Positions 23,736 through 39,578 are shown, counted from the stretch's first letter. The stretch is DNA of 64,000 nucleotides from Stutzerimonas stutzeri (GCF_002890895.1 NZ_POUL01000010.1:62001-126000); one strand, 5' to 3'. The notes: generated by a model not told the origin, from the letters alone. A program made the numbers and translations.

Positions 23736-25550
23736 CTGGTCCACGTCGGTACCGCGCAGCACCGCAACGTAATAGGAAAGCAGCTGCAGGGGAATCGTGT
23801 AGAGGATCGGCGCCAGTACATCGTGGATGTGCGGCATGCTGACGATAAAGGTGCCCTCCCCGTTCTCGATGCCCGCTTCACGATCAGCAAAGACGATCAG
23901 CTCGCCGCCGCGCGCGCGTACTTCCTGCAGGTTGGATTTGAGCTTTTCCAGCAATTCGTTGTTGGGCGCCACGGTGACCACCGGCATGTCAGCGTCGACC
24001 AGCGCCAACGGACCATGCTTGAGCTCACCGGCCGGATAAGCCTCGGCGTGAATGTAGGAAATTTCCTTTAGCTTCAGCGCCCCTTCCATGGCCACCGGGT
24101 ATTGCGCGCCACGGCCGAGGAACAATGTGTGGTGCTTCTCAGCGAAATGTTCGGAAATCTTTTCCACCGTGGTGTCCATGGCCAGCGCTTCGCCAAGGCG
24201 TGTAGGCAGACGACGTAGTTCGTCGATCAGCTCCGCTTCCAGTGCTGGCGCCAGGGTGCCGCGTACCTGTCCCAGTGACAGGGTCAGCAGCAACAGGCCG
24301 ACCAGTTGCGTGGTGAAGGCCTTGGTCGAAGCCACCCCGATTTCAGGGCCGGCCTGCGTCAGTAGGGTCAAATCGGATTCGCGCACCAGGGAGCTGATGC
24401 CGACGTTGCAGATAGCCAGGCTGGCAAGATAACGACCTTCCCCTTCCGTCCGCGCCTTGGCGTTGCGCAGCGCGGCCAGAGAATCGGCCGTTTCGCCAGA
24501 CTGGGAAATGGTGACGAACAGCGTATCCGGCTGCACCACCACCTTGCGGTAGCGAAACTCGCTGGCCACTTCTACCTGACAGGGAATGCCGGCCAGCTCT
24601 TCGAGCCAGTAACGAGCGACCATTCCGGCATGGTAGCTGGTGCCGCAGGCGACGATCTGCACGTTACGCACCTTGGCGAACAGCTCAGCCGCCTGCGGGC
24701 CGAACGCCTGCACCAGTACCTGCTGGTCGCCAAGACGACCTTCGAGGGTACGTTGCACGACCTTGGGCTGCTCATGAATTTCCTTGAGCATGAAATGGCG
24801 ATACTCGCCCTTGTCCGCAGCTTCGGCACCCTCATGGTATTGCACGCTTTCGCGCTCGACAGGCTGGCCATCGACATTCCAGATCTGCACGCTGTCGCGG
24901 CGGATCTCGGCAATGTCACCTTCTTCTAGGTACATGAAGCGGTCAGTGACCTGACGCAGTGCCAGCTGATCGGAGGCGAGGAAGTTCTCACCCAGGCCCA
25001 GGCCGATCACCAGCGGGCTACCGCTGCGGGCGGCAAGCAAGCGATCTGGCTGTTTCGCGCTGACCACCGCCAGACCATAGGCGCCGTGCAGCTCTTTGAC
25101 GGCCTCCTTGAGCGCGACGGTCAGGTCGCCAACCTCACCGAGCTTGTGATGCAACAGATGAACAATGACTTCGGTGTCGGTATCGGACACGAAAACGTAG
25201 CCCATCCCTCTCAGCTGCTGGCGCAGCGCTTCGTGGTTTTCGATGATGCCGTTGTGCACCACGGCCAGGTCATCACCCGAAAAATGTGGATGAGCGTTGC
25301 GCTCGCAAGGTGCTCCGTGAGTGGCCCAGCGGGTGTGCGCAATGCCCAGGCGACCGGTAAGTTGCTCGTCCTGTTGCGCCTGCTCCAGCTCGGCGACCTT
25401 GCCGGAACGGCGCAGACGATGCAGGCTTCCGCTGGCATCCAGCACGGCGACACCGGCGCTGTCGTAGCCACGGTACTCCAGGCGCTTGAGCCCTTCGAGC
25501 AAGATTGCGGTGATGTTACGTTCAGCGACGGCGCCAACGATGCCACACAT
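23700..25550 (-). CDS. glmS: Glutamine-fructose-6-phosphate aminotransferase
   Basis: Makes glucosamine-6-phosphate from fructose-6-phosphate and glutamine, the entry to peptidoglycan and LPS amino sugars. 616 residues, slightly longer than the usual 609-612. N-terminal class II glutamine amidotransferase with catalytic Cys 2 ([53 protein letters not shown]). Two SIS sugar-isomerase domains ([54 protein letters not shown]). The C-terminus is the invariant LAKSVTVE. It follows glmR by two bases and is co-transcribed with it. No glmS ribozyme is visible, as expected outside Firmicutes. Confidence 0.98.
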   Translation of the reverse strand: MCGIVGAVAERNITAILLEGLKRLEYRGYDSAGVAVLDASGSLHRLRRSGKVAELEQAQQDEQLTGRLGIAHTRWATHGAPCERNAHPHFSGDDLAVVHNGIIENHEALRQQLRGMGYVFVSDTDTEVIVHLLHHKLGEVGDLTVALKEAVKELHGAYGLAVVSAKQPDRLLAARSGSPLVIGLGLGENFLASDQLALRQVTDRFMYLEEGDIAEIRRDSVQIWNVDGQPVERESVQYHEGAEAADKGEYRHFMLKEIHEQPKVVQRTLEGRLGDQQVLVQAFGPQAAELFAKVRNVQIVACGTSYHAGMVARYWLEELAGIPCQVEVASEFRYRKVVVQPDTLFVTISQSGETADSLAALRNAKARTEGEGRYLASLAICNVGISSLVRESDLTLLTQAGPEIGVASTKAFTTQLVGLLLLTLSLGQVRGTLAPALEAELIDELRRLPTRLGEALAMDTTVEKISEHFAEKHHTLFLGRGAQYPVAMEGALKLKEISYIHAEAYPAGELKHGPLALVDADMPVVTVAPNNELLEKLKSNLQEVRARGGELIVFADREAGIENGEGTFIVSMPHIHDVLAPILYTIPLQLLSYYVAVLRGTDVDQPRNLAKSVTVE

Positions 25551-25552
25551 GG

Positions 25553-26335
25553 TCAGGACTCCTGATGGGTTTCGACGGCCGCGCAGATCAACTTGATACC
25601 GCGGGCCTGAATGCTTGAACGCGCCTCGGGGGTGAGGCGGTCGTCCGTGATAAGGTTATGGATGTCGCCCCAGGGCAACTCTAGATTGGGTATGCGCCGG
25701 CCGATCTTGTCGGACTCGGCCAGCACGATAACTTCGCGTGCGACTTCGGCCATGACCCGCGACAAGCCGAGCAACTCGTTGAAAGTGGTGGTGCCACGCT
25801 GCAGATCGATACCGTCTGCACCAATGAACAGCTGGTCGAAGTCATAAGAACGCAGCACCTGTTCGGCCACCTGTCCCTGGAACGACTCGGAATGTGGATC
25901 CCAGGTACCGCCAGTCATCAACAGTGTTGGCTCGTGTTCCAGCTCGCGCAACGCATTGGCCACACTCAGCGAATTGGTCATGACCAACAGACCATGCTTG
26001 TGGCCCAGTTGCGGGATCATGGCTGCCGTAGTGGTGCCGCTGTCGATGATGATTCGCGCATGTTCACGAATGCATGCCACAGCGGCTCGGGCGATGGCTT
26101 GCTTGCAAAGCGATACCGGCTGCGCACTGTCACCAATCAGCTCCTGCGGCAAGAGCACCGCACCGCCGTAGCGACGCAACAGTAGACCGTTTTTCTCCAG
26201 CGCGGCGAGGTCCTTACGGATGGTCACCTCAGAGGTCTCGAAACGCCTGGACAGCTCGTCGACGCTGACCTCGCTCTGCTCGTTGAGCAAGGCTAGTATC
26301 GCGTGACGGCGTTGCGGAGTGTTGCGTTTCGACAT
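25553..26335 (-). CDS. glmR: DeoR-family transcriptional regulator GlmR-like
   Basis: 260 residues. N-terminal winged helix-turn-helix of the DeoR family ([50 protein letters not shown]), then the sugar-phosphate sensing DeoRC domain ([57 protein letters not shown]). It lies between glmU and glmS as in Pseudomonas (GlmR, PA5550), where it regulates glmS and amino-sugar metabolism. The glmS ATG comes two bases after its stop. A TTCG-ATT-CGAA palindrome just upstream of its start may be its own operator. Confidence 0.93.
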   Translation of the reverse strand: MSKRNTPQRRHAILALLNEQSEVSVDELSRRFETSEVTIRKDLAALEKNGLLLRRYGGAVLLPQELIGDSAQPVSLCKQAIARAAVACIREHARIIIDSGTTTAAMIPQLGHKHGLLVMTNSLSVANALRELEHEPTLLMTGGTWDPHSESFQGQVAEQVLRSYDFDQLFIGADGIDLQRGTTTFNELLGLSRVMAEVAREVIVLAESDKIGRRIPNLELPWGDIHNLITDDRLTPEARSSIQARGIKLICAAVETHQES

Positions 26336-26341
26336 GCTTAA

Positions 26342-26356
26342 GTTTCGATTCGAAAG
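26342..26356. promoter_or_regulatory. Possible GlmR/DeoR-type operator
   Basis: TTTCGA (26343-26348) and TCGAAA (26350-26355) form an inverted repeat with one central base, 8-20 bases upstream of the glmR start. TTCG...CGAA half sites are typical of DeoR/GlpR-family operators. The rest of 26336-26604 holds no gene; a small inverted repeat ATCAGGCC-GTAA-GGGCTGAT near 26430-26450 is visible, and the glmR-glmS promoter must lie here. Confidence 0.35.
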
Positions 26357-26604
26357 AAAAACTGGCGAATCAAAACCTATATTTGCGCAACGGTCAACTG
26401 CGGAGACGCTTCAACGCGTAAATAGCACATCAGGCCGTAAGGGCTGATTGGTCAGCTGTCTAGCGCCTGGCTTAACAGTGCCGCTTGACCTTTCGATCCC
26501 AATCGCGGCACCGGGTCGTGATTGAGCAACTCACCAGCGCGACGGTCTGACGTCATTGGTAAAGAAGAGCCAGACCTGCAACCCAACGATGAACGCACTC
26601 GCTG

Positions 26605-27969
26605 CTACTTCTGGCCTTTCTGAGGCCGCAGCCAGCCTGTGATCACTGCTTGTCGCGCTCGTCCCAGGGCCAGAGTTTCAGCCGGGACGTCAGCGGTGAT
26701 CACCGAGCCCGCGCCGGTGGTTGCGCCATCGCCCAGGGTCACCGGAGCTACCAACGAGCTGTTGGAGCCAATGAAGACGTCCTCGCCCATGACCGTGCGG
26801 AACTTGTTTGCACCATCGTAATTGCAGGTGATGGTGCCGGCCCCGATGTTGGTCCGTGCACCTATATCCGCATCGCCCAGATAGGCCAGGTGCCCGGCCT
26901 TGGCGCCCTCGCCCAAGCTGGCGTTCTTCACCTCGACGAAATTGCCAACATGCGCTTTGGCGCCTAATACCGCGCCGGGGCGCAAACGGGCAAATGGCCC
27001 GCAATCAGCGCCTTCACCCAATTCCGCGCCTTCGAGATGACTGTTGGCCTTGACCACCGAACCGCGGCGTAGCGTGCTGTTGCGGATCACGCAATTCGGG
27101 CCGATCTCCACACCGTCCTCGATCACGACCTTGCCTTCGAGAATCACGTTTACATCAATCAGCACATCGCGACCGGCAGTAACTTCGCCGCGCAGATCAA
27201 AACGCGCCGGATCTCTCAACGTCACGCCCTGTGCCATTAAATGGCGAGCGGCACGCTGCTGATAATGTCGCTCAAGCTCAGCCAGTTGAATGCGGTCATT
27301 GGCGCCCTGAACTTCCATTGCATGCAGCGGCTGCTCGGTGGCGACCACCAGCCCATCGGCGACCGCCATGGCGATCACATCGGTCAGGTAGTACTCGCCT
27401 TGGGCGTTGCTGTTCGATAGCCGGCCCAGCCAGTCGGCAAGCCTTTCACCCGGCACGGCCAAGATACCGGTATTGCCTTCAGTGATGAGCCTTTGAGCCG
27501 CAGATGCATCCTTGTGTTCGACGATCGCCCGCACCACCCCTTGCCCGTCGCGAACGATCCGTCCATAGCCGCTGGGATCGGCCAGGTTCACAGTGAGAAG
27601 TGCGAGCTGTTGTGGGGTGACCTGCTGCAGGAGACGTTCCAGCGTCGCCGCCTCGATCAGCGGCACATCACCATAAAGGATCAGCACACGTTCGGCCGAA
27701 AGTGCCGGGAGCGCTTGGGCCACTGCATGCCCTGTCCCCAGTTGCTCGGCCTGCACCACAAAATTAAGATCATCCGCAGCCAGCTGTTCGCGAACCTGCT
27801 CGGCGCCGTGGCCGATGACCACGTGGATGGCCTTTGGCGCGAGTGCGCGAGCGGTATCGATGACATGCCCAAGCATGGAACGACCCGCTACGGGATGGAG
27901 AACTTTCGGTAGGGCCGAGCGCATGCGCGTACCCTGACCAGCCGCGAGAATGACGATATCGAGAGACAT
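26605..27969 (-). CDS. glmU: Bifunctional N-acetylglucosamine-1-phosphate uridyltransferase/glucosamine-1-phosphate acetyltransferase
   Basis: Makes UDP-GlcNAc for peptidoglycan and LPS. 454 residues from [21 protein letters not shown]-terminal nucleotidyltransferase with the LAAGQGTRM...[10 protein letters not shown] signature and [10 protein letters not shown]. The C-terminal left-handed beta-helix acetyltransferase has hexapeptide repeats ([60 protein letters not shown]). ATG 27969 is chosen to match the family; a 17-codon upstream extension lacks support. It lies between the ATP synthase operon and glmR-glmS on the same strand, separated from atpC by a terminator. Confidence 0.98.
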   Translation of the reverse strand: MSLDIVILAAGQGTRMRSALPKVLHPVAGRSMLGHVIDTARALAPKAIHVVIGHGAEQVREQLAADDLNFVVQAEQLGTGHAVAQALPALSAERVLILYGDVPLIEAATLERLLQQVTPQQLALLTVNLADPSGYGRIVRDGQGVVRAIVEHKDASAAQRLITEGNTGILAVPGERLADWLGRLSNSNAQGEYYLTDVIAMAVADGLVVATEQPLHAMEVQGANDRIQLAELERHYQQRAARHLMAQGVTLRDPARFDLRGEVTAGRDVLIDVNVILEGKVVIEDGVEIGPNCVIRNSTLRRGSVVKANSHLEGAELGEGADCGPFARLRPGAVLGAKAHVGNFVEVKNASLGEGAKAGHLAYLGDADIGARTNIGAGTITCNYDGANKFRTVMGEDVFIGSNSSLVAPVTLGDGATTGAGSVITADVPAETLALGRARQAVITGWLRPQKGQK

Positions 27970-28034
27970 GGCAGATCCTGAACAAACGTAGCCGCAGGCC
28001 GACGCGGTGGTTATTTCCAAGTGGCAGAAAAAGA

Positions 28035-28060
28035 AAAAGGGTAGCCAAGGCTACCCTTTT
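28035..28060 (-). terminator. Intrinsic terminator of the atp operon
   Basis: On the minus strand AAAAGGGTAGCC pairs with GGCTACCCTTTT around TT and runs into TTCTTTTTC. It lies 29-54 bases past the atpC stop and before glmU. Confidence 0.88.
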
Positions 28061-28088
28061 ACTCGTTCGCGATGAAGCCGTTAGCGGA

Positions 28089-28517
28089 TCAACCGCGACC
28101 GTACTTCTTGCGCATCGCCTCGATCGTCCGCAGCTGGGCTGCAGCCTCGGCGAGACGCGCAGCAGCGGAGCCGTAGTCAAACTCGGCACCCTTCTCGTGC
28201 AACGCTTTTTCAGCGGCTGTAACTGCAGCTTTCGCCGCCGCTTCGTCCAGATCCTTGGCGCGAGTAGCAGTATCGGCAAGCACCTTCACCATGTTCGGCT
28301 GTACTTCAATGAAGCCGCCAGAAATGTAGAAGATGTCTTCTTCGCCGCCCTGCTTGATCACACGCACCGGACCGGGCTTGAGATCAGTCAGCAAGGGAGC
28401 GTGGCCCGGCAGAATACCCAGGTCACCCAGGTGACCATGGGCGATGACCATCTCTACCAGCCCCGAGAACAGCTCTTCTTCCGCGCTGACGATGTCACAG
28501 TGGACTGTCATAGCCAT
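28089..28517 (-). CDS. atpC: ATP synthase F1 epsilon subunit
   Basis: 142 residues beginning [20 protein letters not shown]. The N-terminal beta-sandwich ([40 protein letters not shown]) and the C-terminal helical hairpin ([20 protein letters not shown]) are standard. It is part of the central rotor stalk and inhibits ATP hydrolysis. ATG 28517 gives the family length; a longer open frame upstream overlaps atpD and is not real. Last gene of the operon. Confidence 0.97.
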   Translation of the reverse strand: MAMTVHCDIVSAEEELFSGLVEMVIAHGHLGDLGILPGHAPLLTDLKPGPVRVIKQGGEEDIFYISGGFIEVQPNMVKVLADTATRAKDLDEAAAKAAVTAAEKALHEKGAEFDYGSAAARLAEAAAQLRTIEAMRKKYGRG

Positions 28518-28596
28518 ACTTATGCCTCGGTAATGAGCTCTGCTGGAAACTTCGCCGCCAGCAGAGCTTATTGGCGCCCGCAAGCGGGCGCGCCAG

Positions 28597-30003
<1,407 letters not shown>

Positions 30004-30867
30004 TTAAACCGCGGCAGCGCCGCCGACGATTTCCGAAATTTCTTGCGTGATCGCAGCCTGACGGGCCTTGTTGTAGACCAGTTGCAGGTCGCTGATCAGC
30101 TCACCGGCGTTGTCGGTTGCGTTCTTCATGGCGATCATCCGGGCTGCCTGTTCGGCGGCGCCGTTTTCGACCACGGCCTGGTAGACCTGGGATTCGACAT
30201 AGCGAACCAGCAGCGCGTCCAGCAACAGGCGAGCGTCGGGTTCGTACAGATAGTCCCACTTACCTTTCGGCGCGGTCTGATCGTCGCTCGCGGCCAACGG
30301 CAGCAACTGAGCTACGGTCGGCTTCTGCGTCATGGTGTTGATGAACTTGTTCGACACCAGGTAGAGACGGTCCAGACGGCCTTGATCGAAAGCATCCAAC
30401 ATGACTTTGACGCTGCCGATCAGATCATTGATCGACGGCTCCTCGCCAAGTCCGTTGACTGCCGCGACCACATTGCCGCCAAAGCTGCGGAAGAAGCTCG
30501 CACCCTTGTTACCGATCACGCACAGGTCAGCTTCGACTTTACTGTCGTGCCATTCCTTCATGTTCTTGATCAGCGCCTTGAACAGGTTTGTGTTCAAGCC
30601 GCCGCACAGGCCACGATCGGACGACACGACGATGTAGCCGACACGCTTGACCGGGCGCTCAACCATGAACGGATGACGGTATTCAGGGTTGGTATTGGCC
30701 AGGTGACCAATAACTTGCTGGATCCGCTCCGCATAGGGACGGCTGGCAGCCATGCGCATCTGTGCCTTGCGCATCTTGCTGACCGCCACCTTTTCCATGG
30801 CGCTGGTGATCTTCTGCGTGCTTTTGATGCTCGCAATCTTGCTGCGAATCTCTTTTGCGCCTGCCAT
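30004..30867 (-). CDS. atpG: ATP synthase F1 gamma subunit
   Basis: Central shaft that couples Fo rotation to catalysis. 287 residues. The N-terminal helix [20 protein letters not shown] then [16 protein letters not shown] and the C-terminal helix [20 protein letters not shown] with [20 protein letters not shown] form the antiparallel coiled coil. The [15 protein letters not shown] segment is conserved. Located between atpA and atpD as in all F-type operons. Confidence 0.99.
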   Translation of the reverse strand: MAGAKEIRSKIASIKSTQKITSAMEKVAVSKMRKAQMRMAASRPYAERIQQVIGHLANTNPEYRHPFMVERPVKRVGYIVVSSDRGLCGGLNTNLFKALIKNMKEWHDSKVEADLCVIGNKGASFFRSFGGNVVAAVNGLGEEPSINDLIGSVKVMLDAFDQGRLDRLYLVSNKFINTMTQKPTVAQLLPLAASDDQTAPKGKWDYLYEPDARLLLDALLVRYVESQVYQAVVENGAAEQAARMIAMKNATDNAGELISDLQLVYNKARQAAITQEISEIVGGAAAV

Positions 30868-30917
30868 TTGACACCTATCGGGTTAGCAAGCGGGAGCCTC
30901 GCGGCTCCCGCTGCGGC

Positions 30918-32462
<1,545 letters not shown>

Positions 32463-32477
32463 GCCACGACCCTCAAA

Positions 32478-33014
32478 TCAGGATTTCAACGATTCGGCCA
32501 ACTGGCTCAGTTTGCCGCGGACCGAACCGTCGACAACCACATCGCCGGCGCGGATAACAACGCCGCCGATCAGCGCAGGGTTCACGACCTGCTGGGGGTT
32601 GACGGTACGATCTAGCCGCTTCGACAAGGCGGCAGCCAAAGTTTGGAGTTGCACAGAGGTCAGCTCGAAGGCCGTCTGCACTTCAACGTCGAGTGTCTTT
32701 TCGGCCTCAGCCTTGAGTTCCTCGAACAGCTCCCGAATAGTCGGCAACACATCCAGACGATCGTTATCGCCCAAAGTGGAGACGAAGTTTCGGAATGCTT
32801 CATCGATGTCGCTACCGAACAGCTGAACCAATGTCTGGACCTTGCTTTCGCTGGTCAGACGCGGGTTCTTAAGCAGTTCGGTAACTTGGGGAACGTCAAC
32901 AGCGACCGCAGCCAGGCTCAACATGCCCGACCAGGCATCAATCCGGCCAGCCGCGCTGGCAAACTCGAAAGCGGCCTTTGCATAGGGCCGAGCAAGCGTC
33001 TGGGTATTGATCAT
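32478..33014 (-). CDS. atpH: ATP synthase delta subunit
   Basis: 178 residues; links F1 to the peripheral stalk. The N-terminus TLARPYAKAAFEFASAAGRI and the C-terminal VNPALIGGVVIRAGDVVVDG then SVRGKLSQLAESLKS match the OSCP/delta family. 12 bases separate its start from the atpF stop. Confidence 0.98.
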   Translation of the reverse strand: MINTQTLARPYAKAAFEFASAAGRIDAWSGMLSLAAVAVDVPQVTELLKNPRLTSESKVQTLVQLFGSDIDEAFRNFVSTLGDNDRLDVLPTIRELFEELKAEAEKTLDVEVQTAFELTSVQLQTLAAALSKRLDRTVNPQQVVNPALIGGVVIRAGDVVVDGSVRGKLSQLAESLKS

Positions 33015-33026
33015 CGCTTGCCTCGC

Positions 33027-33497
33027 TTAGAGTTGGGAGGCCAGTTTTTCGACCAGATCGTTGTGTGCCTTGGCGTCCACCTGGGACTCCAGAATCTTCT
33101 CCGCACCCATGACAGCCAACACGGCTACCTGGTTACGCAGTTGCTCCTTGGCACGATTCACTTCCTGCTCGATCTCGGCGCGGGCGCCGGCTACCAGTCG
33201 CTCGCCTTCGGCGCGCGCCTGTTGCTTGGCATCCTCAACGATGGCGTTGGCTTGCTTATTGGCTTGCTCAAGAATCTGGGCAGCTTGCCCTTTGGTCTCA
33301 CGGAGAGTGTTGGAAACCTTTTCCTGAGCCAACTTTAGGTCTTGCTGCGCACGGCCTGCGGCGTCCAGTCCTTCGGCGATTTTCTTCTGGCGTTCTTGCA
33401 TGGCCTTGGTGATCGGCGGCCATACGTACTTCATGCAAAACCAGACGAAAATAGCGAAGGCGAACGTTTGACCGAACAGCGTCAAGTTAATGTTCAC
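33027..33497 (-). CDS. atpF: ATP synthase Fo b subunit
   Basis: 156 residues. The N-terminal membrane helix [20 protein letters not shown] leads into a long amphipathic coiled coil ([40 protein letters not shown]) that forms the peripheral stator stalk as a dimer. Standard length for pseudomonads. Confidence 0.98.
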   Translation of the reverse strand: MNINLTLFGQTFAFAIFVWFCMKYVWPPITKAMQERQKKIAEGLDAAGRAQQDLKLAQEKVSNTLRETKGQAAQILEQANKQANAIVEDAKQQARAEGERLVAGARAEIEQEVNRAKEQLRNQVAVLAVMGAEKILESQVDAKAHNDLVEKLASQL

Positions 33498-33590
33498 AGC
33501 GATATACCTCGTGCTATCTCGTTCGACGCGGTTGTCAATTCCACGGCAACGGGGCTCGCCATGCGAACCCCATCAGGAACCGGAAAAGTC

Positions 33591-33833
<243 letters not shown>

Positions 33834-33887
33834 CTAAGGGTTAAGGTTTTCTTGGTAAAACGAAACGTGTTGAACCGGTTTTAACTG

Positions 33888-35173
<1,286 letters not shown>

Positions 35174-35234
35174 CGTGCATCCATCGAAAAGATCGTTAGC
35201 TGTTCAGCTCGACCGCGGTCAAAAAAGCGCCGCG

Positions 35235-35263
35235 AGTATAGGAGCAGCCCATCCTGCGTTCAA
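35235..35263 (-). promoter_or_regulatory. Sigma-70 promoter of the atp operon
   Basis: On the minus strand TTGAAC (35263-35258) and TATACT (35240-35235) are separated by exactly 17 bases, directly upstream of atpI and downstream of the parB stop. Near-consensus for both boxes. Confidence 0.75.
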
Positions 35264-35306
35264 CCTTCAGGTAGCACTTTCTGACCGGCACTACATAAAC
35301 TTTGTA

Positions 35307-36179
35307 TCAGCGAATGTGCGCAAGTACGCCCTGCAACTCATCCAGCGAACTGTAACGGATTACCAGCTGCCCTTTGCCCTTCTCACCGTGCTTGATTTGC
35401 ACCGGTGAGCCCAGACGTTCAGCCAGGCGCTGTTCAAGACGGACGATATCGGGATCGCTTTTTGGCTCGGTTTTGGTGCTTTCCGGCTTGCTCAGCCATT
35501 GCCTTACCAGCGCTTCGGTCTGGCGTACGGTCAGACCGCGTGCGACAACATGCCGCGCGCCTTCAACCTGCTGATCGGCAGGCAGTCCAAGCAAAGCCCG
35601 GGCATGGCCCATTTCCAGATCGCCATGCGAGAGAAGCGTCTTGATCTCCTCCGGCAGTGCAATCAGACGCAGCAGGTTGCTAATGGTCACACGGGATTTA
35701 CCCACCGCGTCCGCGACCTGCTGCTGTGTCAGCTGGAACTCCTGCTGCAGTCGCTGAAGCGCAACGGCTTCCTCGATAGGGCTGAGGTCCTCGCGCTGAA
35801 TGTTCTCGATCAGTGCCATGGCGATGGCTGCTTCGTCGGAGACTTCCCGAACCATGGCAGGTATTTTGTCCAGGCCAGCCTGCTGACTCGCACGCCAGCG
35901 CCGTTCTCCAGCGATAATTTCGTAGCGGCCAGAGCCAATCGAGCGAACCACGATGGGTTGCATCACACCCTGGGTACGGATCGAGTTCGCCAGTTCGTCG
36001 AGGGTGACCGGGTCGATGTCGCGGCGAGGCTGATACTTGCCCCGCTGGATAACGTCGAGCGGCAACTGTTGCAGCTCATGCACATCAGCTTGAGCAGCAT
36101 CCTCTTGTATGGCCGCCACATTGGCGCCGCCGAGCAGGGCATCCAGCCCCCGTCCTAGGCCTCGTTTTTTGGTCGCCAT
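35307..36179 (-). CDS. parB: Chromosome partitioning protein ParB
   Basis: CTPase clamp that loads at parS and spreads to organise the origin region. 290 residues. N-terminal KRGLGRGLDALLGG, box I QLPLDVIQRGKYQPRRDIDP, box II GERRWRASQQAGLDKIPAMV (the GERRxRA CTP-binding motif) and ENIQREDLSPIEEA, then the parS-reading helix-turn-helix LTQQQVADAVGKSRVTISNL. A C-terminal dimerisation domain completes it. ParA is encoded 9 bases upstream. Four matching parS sites are visible elsewhere in this window. Confidence 0.98.
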   Translation of the reverse strand: MATKKRGLGRGLDALLGGANVAAIQEDAAQADVHELQQLPLDVIQRGKYQPRRDIDPVTLDELANSIRTQGVMQPIVVRSIGSGRYEIIAGERRWRASQQAGLDKIPAMVREVSDEAAIAMALIENIQREDLSPIEEAVALQRLQQEFQLTQQQVADAVGKSRVTISNLLRLIALPEEIKTLLSHGDLEMGHARALLGLPADQQVEGARHVVARGLTVRQTEALVRQWLSKPESTKTEPKSDPDIVRLEQRLAERLGSPVQIKHGEKGKGQLVIRYSSLDELQGVLAHIR

Positions 36180-36188
36180 GAAGTTTCC

Positions 36189-36977
36189 TTATGCGGTTGC
36201 GCTGCGGGCGGCTCGACGCTGACGGCGCGACAACTCGCCCGCCAGAGCCAGGTAAGCCAAGGCGCCCTTGGATTGCTTGTCATAGACCAGCGCCGGCATG
36301 CCATGGCTGGGGGCTTCTGCCAGGCGTACATTGCGTGGAATCACGGTGTCATAGAGCTTCTCACCGAAGTGCGCTTTCAGCTGCTCAGTGACATCGTTGG
36401 TCAGGCTGCTGCGCGGGTCATACATGGTGCGGAGCAAACCCTCGATCTTCAACGATGGGTTCAGCGCCTGACCAATACGTTGAATCGAATTGACCAGATC
36501 TGACAGGCCTTCGAGCGCGTAGTACTCGCATTGCATGGGAATGATCACGCCATCGGCGGCCGTCAGCGCGTTGATCGTCAGCATCGAGAGCGAGGGTGGG
36601 CAATCGATGAGGATGTAGTCGTAATTCTCGCGCACCGGGGCCAGCGCTTCGCGCAAGCGGTTCTCTTTGGCCGGGAGATTCAGCAAGGCAACTTCAGCAG
36701 CCGTCAGGTCGCGGTTGGCTGGTAACAGCTGATAACCGCCGTGCTCTGAGAACTGCATGGCATCGACCAAGCTGCACTCACCAATCAGCACGTCGTAAAT
36801 CGAAAATTCCAACGCCAACTTATCCACACCGCTGCCGGTGGTGGCGTTGCCTTGTGGATCAAGATCGATCAGCAGCACGCGACGACGCGTTGCAACGAGC
36901 GAAGCCGCCAGGTTGATGCAAGTGGTGGTCTTGGCGACACCGCCTTTCTGATTGGCGATGGCAAATACTTTAGCCAT
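36189..36977 (-). CDS. parA: Chromosome partitioning ATPase ParA (Soj)
   Basis: 262 residues. Deviant Walker A KGGVAKTT (residues 11-18, IANQKGGVAKTTTCINLAAS), Walker A' LLIDLDPQGNATTG and Walker B YDYILIDCPPSLS define ParA/MinD ATPases. It forms DNA-bound gradients that pull ParB-parS complexes apart. Tight cluster rsmG-parA-parB on the minus strand (18 and 9 bases apart). Confidence 0.98.
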   Translation of the reverse strand: MAKVFAIANQKGGVAKTTTCINLAASLVATRRRVLLIDLDPQGNATTGSGVDKLALEFSIYDVLIGECSLVDAMQFSEHGGYQLLPANRDLTAAEVALLNLPAKENRLREALAPVRENYDYILIDCPPSLSMLTINALTAADGVIIPMQCEYYALEGLSDLVNSIQRIGQALNPSLKIEGLLRTMYDPRSSLTNDVTEQLKAHFGEKLYDTVIPRNVRLAEAPSHGMPALVYDKQSKGALAYLALAGELSRRQRRAARSATA

Positions 36978-36995
36978 GGTCAGCGTCTGTCCGGG

Positions 36996-37643
36996 TCATG
37001 AAGTGCGCCGCAGTATCAGCAGATGGCGTTGCCCTTGGCAACCTGGAACCTTGAGTACTACACAGCTCTGCAGCTGGAAGTCCGTCGGAAGCGCCTGCAG
37101 CTCATTGTCCGGTTGCACGCCTTTCATGGCGAGCCAGCGGGAATCTTTATCGCCGAGATGGCGAGTCCAGTTGGCAAAATCCTCTAGGGAGCTGAACGCC
37201 CGCGAGGTGATATCAGTGAACGGCTGCGGCGGTCTGAACTGCTCGACGCGGCTGTGGACAACATCGACATTGGCGAGTTTCAACTCCAGCTTCACCTGGG
37301 TGAGAAAGCGGGTCTTCTTGCCGTTGGAGTCAAGCAGGGTGAAGTTGCGCTCGGGAAACATGATCGCCAGAGGAATTCCAGGCATACCGCCCCCACTTCC
37401 GACATCGAGCCAGCGGGCGCCGCCCTGTTCGGCGTGCGGCACAGCGCTCAGGCTGTCGAGCAGGTGGCGAGAGACCATCTCGGCCGGGTCGCGCACTGCG
37501 GTGAGGTTGTAAGCTTTGTTCCACTTGTTCAGCAGTGCCAGATAAGCCATTAGCTGCTGTTGCTGAGCGCTGCTCAGGTCGAGCCCCAGCTGAAACGCCC
37601 CTAGTCTGAGCTCATCGGCATGATCAACCAGTTCCATAGCCAT
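36996..37643 (-). CDS. rsmG: 16S rRNA (guanine-N7)-methyltransferase RsmG
   Basis: Methylates G527 of 16S rRNA using S-adenosylmethionine. 215 residues. SAM-binding motif [20 protein letters not shown]; further conserved [20 protein letters not shown] and SRVEQF...[12 protein letters not shown]. The ATG at 37643 overlaps the mnmG stop by one base (TGATG), so the two are translationally coupled; the frame also extends to a TTG one codon upstream. Confidence 0.97.
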   Translation of the reverse strand: MAMELVDHADELRLGAFQLGLDLSSAQQQQLMAYLALLNKWNKAYNLTAVRDPAEMVSRHLLDSLSAVPHAEQGGARWLDVGSGGGMPGIPLAIMFPERNFTLLDSNGKKTRFLTQVKLELKLANVDVVHSRVEQFRPPQPFTDITSRAFSSLEDFANWTRHLGDKDSRWLAMKGVQPDNELQALPTDFQLQSCVVLKVPGCQGQRHLLILRRTS

Positions 37644-39535
37644 CAAGCGCTCTGCTCCAGCTTTTGCCCAGCGCTGCGCTTTTTCAGATGAATCATGAGT
37701 AGCGACACCGCTGCCGGCGTGACGCCAGGAATCCGAGAGGCTTGCCCAAGGGTTTCAGGCCGTGCCTGCGAAAGCTTGTGCTGGATCTCTTTGGAAAGTC
37801 CGGAAATACCTGAGTAATCCAGCTCAGCTGGCAGCGCGATGGATTCGCTGGCCCGTAAGCGGAGAATCTCCTCCTGCTGGCGGTCGATGTAGCCGGCGTA
37901 CTTGGTCTTGATCTCAACCTGTTCGGCGACTTGAGGATCTTCGGATCCGCCGCCGGTGAGCTGCATGAGGCCCCGATAATCGATTTCCGGCCGCGCCAAG
38001 AGGTTCAGCAGGTTGTACTCATGGGTAAGCGGGGTCCCGAATCGCTCGGCAATCGCATCGCCCTGCTCGGTTCCCGGGCGAACCCAGGTGCCCTTCAACC
38101 GTTGTTCTTCCTGCACGATACTCTCGCGCTTGCGTTCGAATGCAGCCCAACGCACGTGGTCGACCAAGCCCAACTCGCGGCCTTTTTCGGTCAATCGCAA
38201 ATCAGCGTTGTCCTCACGCAGAATCAGCCGATATTCGGCGCGCGAGGTGAACATCCGATACGGCTCCTGCGTCCCGAGCGTGATCAGGTCATCGACCAGC
38301 ACGCCGAGATACGCTTCGTCCCGACGAGGACACCAGCTGTCCAACCCTTTGGCGCGCAGCGCAGCGTTGGCACCAGCGAGTAGCCCCTGGGCTCCCGCCT
38401 CTTCGTAACCGGTAGTGCCGTTGATCTGCCCGGCGAAAAACAGCCCACCAATCACTTTGGTTTCCAGGCTGTATTTCAAATCACGTGGATCGAAATAGTC
38501 GTATTCGATGGCGTAGCCGGGCCGCACGATGTGCGCCTGCTCCATGCCACGAATGCTTTGAACGATCTGCAACTGCACGTCAAAAGGCAACGACGTCGAT
38601 ATACCGTTTGGGTAGAGCTCATGGGTCGTCAGGCCTTCCGGCTCGATAAAGACCTGATGGCTGTCCTTGTCGGCAAAACGATGAATCTTGTCCTCAATCG
38701 ACGGGCAGTAGCGCGGGCCGACACCCTCGATAAGGCCAGAATACATCGGTGATCGATCAAGGTTGGCGGCGATGATTTCGTGAGTGCGGGCGTTGGTGTG
38801 CGTGATCCAGCAACTCACCTGCCGCGGATGCTGCGCTGCCTCACCCAGAAACGACATGGGAGGAATCGGCGTATCGCCTGGTTGCTCGGTCATTACTGAA
38901 AAATCGACGCTGCGGCCATCGATTCGAGGAGGCGTTCCGGTCTTCAGACGGCCAACCCGCAGGGGTAGCTCGCGTAAACGTTTGGCCAACGCTATCGATG
39001 GGGGATCGCCGGCCCTACCACCAGAGTAATTCTGCAAACCAATGTGGATAAGTCCACCAAGGAAGGTGCCGGTTGTGAGGACAACCGATTCAGCTAGGAA
39101 GCGCAGTCCCATCTGGGTAACGACACCCTTGACCTGATCGGACTCAACAATCAGGTCGTCGGCTGCCTGTTGAAATATCCACAGGTTCGGCTGGTTTTCC
39201 AACCCTTCACGGACAGCAGCCTTGTACAACACCCTATCAGCCTGAGCGCGCGTCGCCCGTACGGCTGGCCCTTTGCGGCTGTTGAGCACCCGGAATTGAA
39301 TGCCGCTCAGGTCGGTTGCAGTTGCCATGACGCCACCGAGAGCATCGATTTCCTTCACCAAATGACTCTTGCCGATGCCACCAATGGCTGGATTGCAGCT
39401 CATCTGTCCCAGCGTTTCGACATTGTGGGTCAGCAAGAGTGTTTTTACGCCGATTCGAGCGGCTGCGAGGGCAGCTTCGGTACCGGCATGGCCGCCGCCG
39501 ATAACGATGACGTCAAAACGGGAAGGGAAATCCAC
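37643..39535 (-). CDS. mnmG: tRNA uridine 5-carboxymethylaminomethyl modification enzyme MnmG (GidA)
   Basis: FAD protein that, with MnmE, modifies the wobble uridine of certain tRNAs. 630 residues from a GTG start ([20 protein letters not shown]). FAD-binding [10 protein letters not shown], the GidA signature [12 protein letters not shown] and [20 protein letters not shown], and the C-terminal helical region ([20 protein letters not shown]). GTG 39535 has GAGG-like sequence upstream and gives the length of pseudomonad MnmG; a longer open frame starts 18 codons earlier. AT-rich DNA with DnaA boxes lies upstream. Confidence 0.98.
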   Translation of the reverse strand: MDFPSRFDVIVIGGGHAGTEAALAAARIGVKTLLLTHNVETLGQMSCNPAIGGIGKSHLVKEIDALGGVMATATDLSGIQFRVLNSRKGPAVRATRAQADRVLYKAAVREGLENQPNLWIFQQAADDLIVESDQVKGVVTQMGLRFLAESVVLTTGTFLGGLIHIGLQNYSGGRAGDPPSIALAKRLRELPLRVGRLKTGTPPRIDGRSVDFSVMTEQPGDTPIPPMSFLGEAAQHPRQVSCWITHTNARTHEIIAANLDRSPMYSGLIEGVGPRYCPSIEDKIHRFADKDSHQVFIEPEGLTTHELYPNGISTSLPFDVQLQIVQSIRGMEQAHIVRPGYAIEYDYFDPRDLKYSLETKVIGGLFFAGQINGTTGYEEAGAQGLLAGANAALRAKGLDSWCPRRDEAYLGVLVDDLITLGTQEPYRMFTSRAEYRLILREDNADLRLTEKGRELGLVDHVRWAAFERKRESIVQEEQRLKGTWVRPGTEQGDAIAERFGTPLTHEYNLLNLLARPEIDYRGLMQLTGGGSEDPQVAEQVEIKTKYAGYIDRQQEEILRLRASESIALPAELDYSGISGLSKEIQHKLSQARPETLGQASRIPGVTPAAVSLLMIHLKKRSAGQKLEQSA

Positions 39536-39578
39536 CACGCACCTCGTGCCTGTTTGGTTGAGTCTCAGGAAGCTCGCC

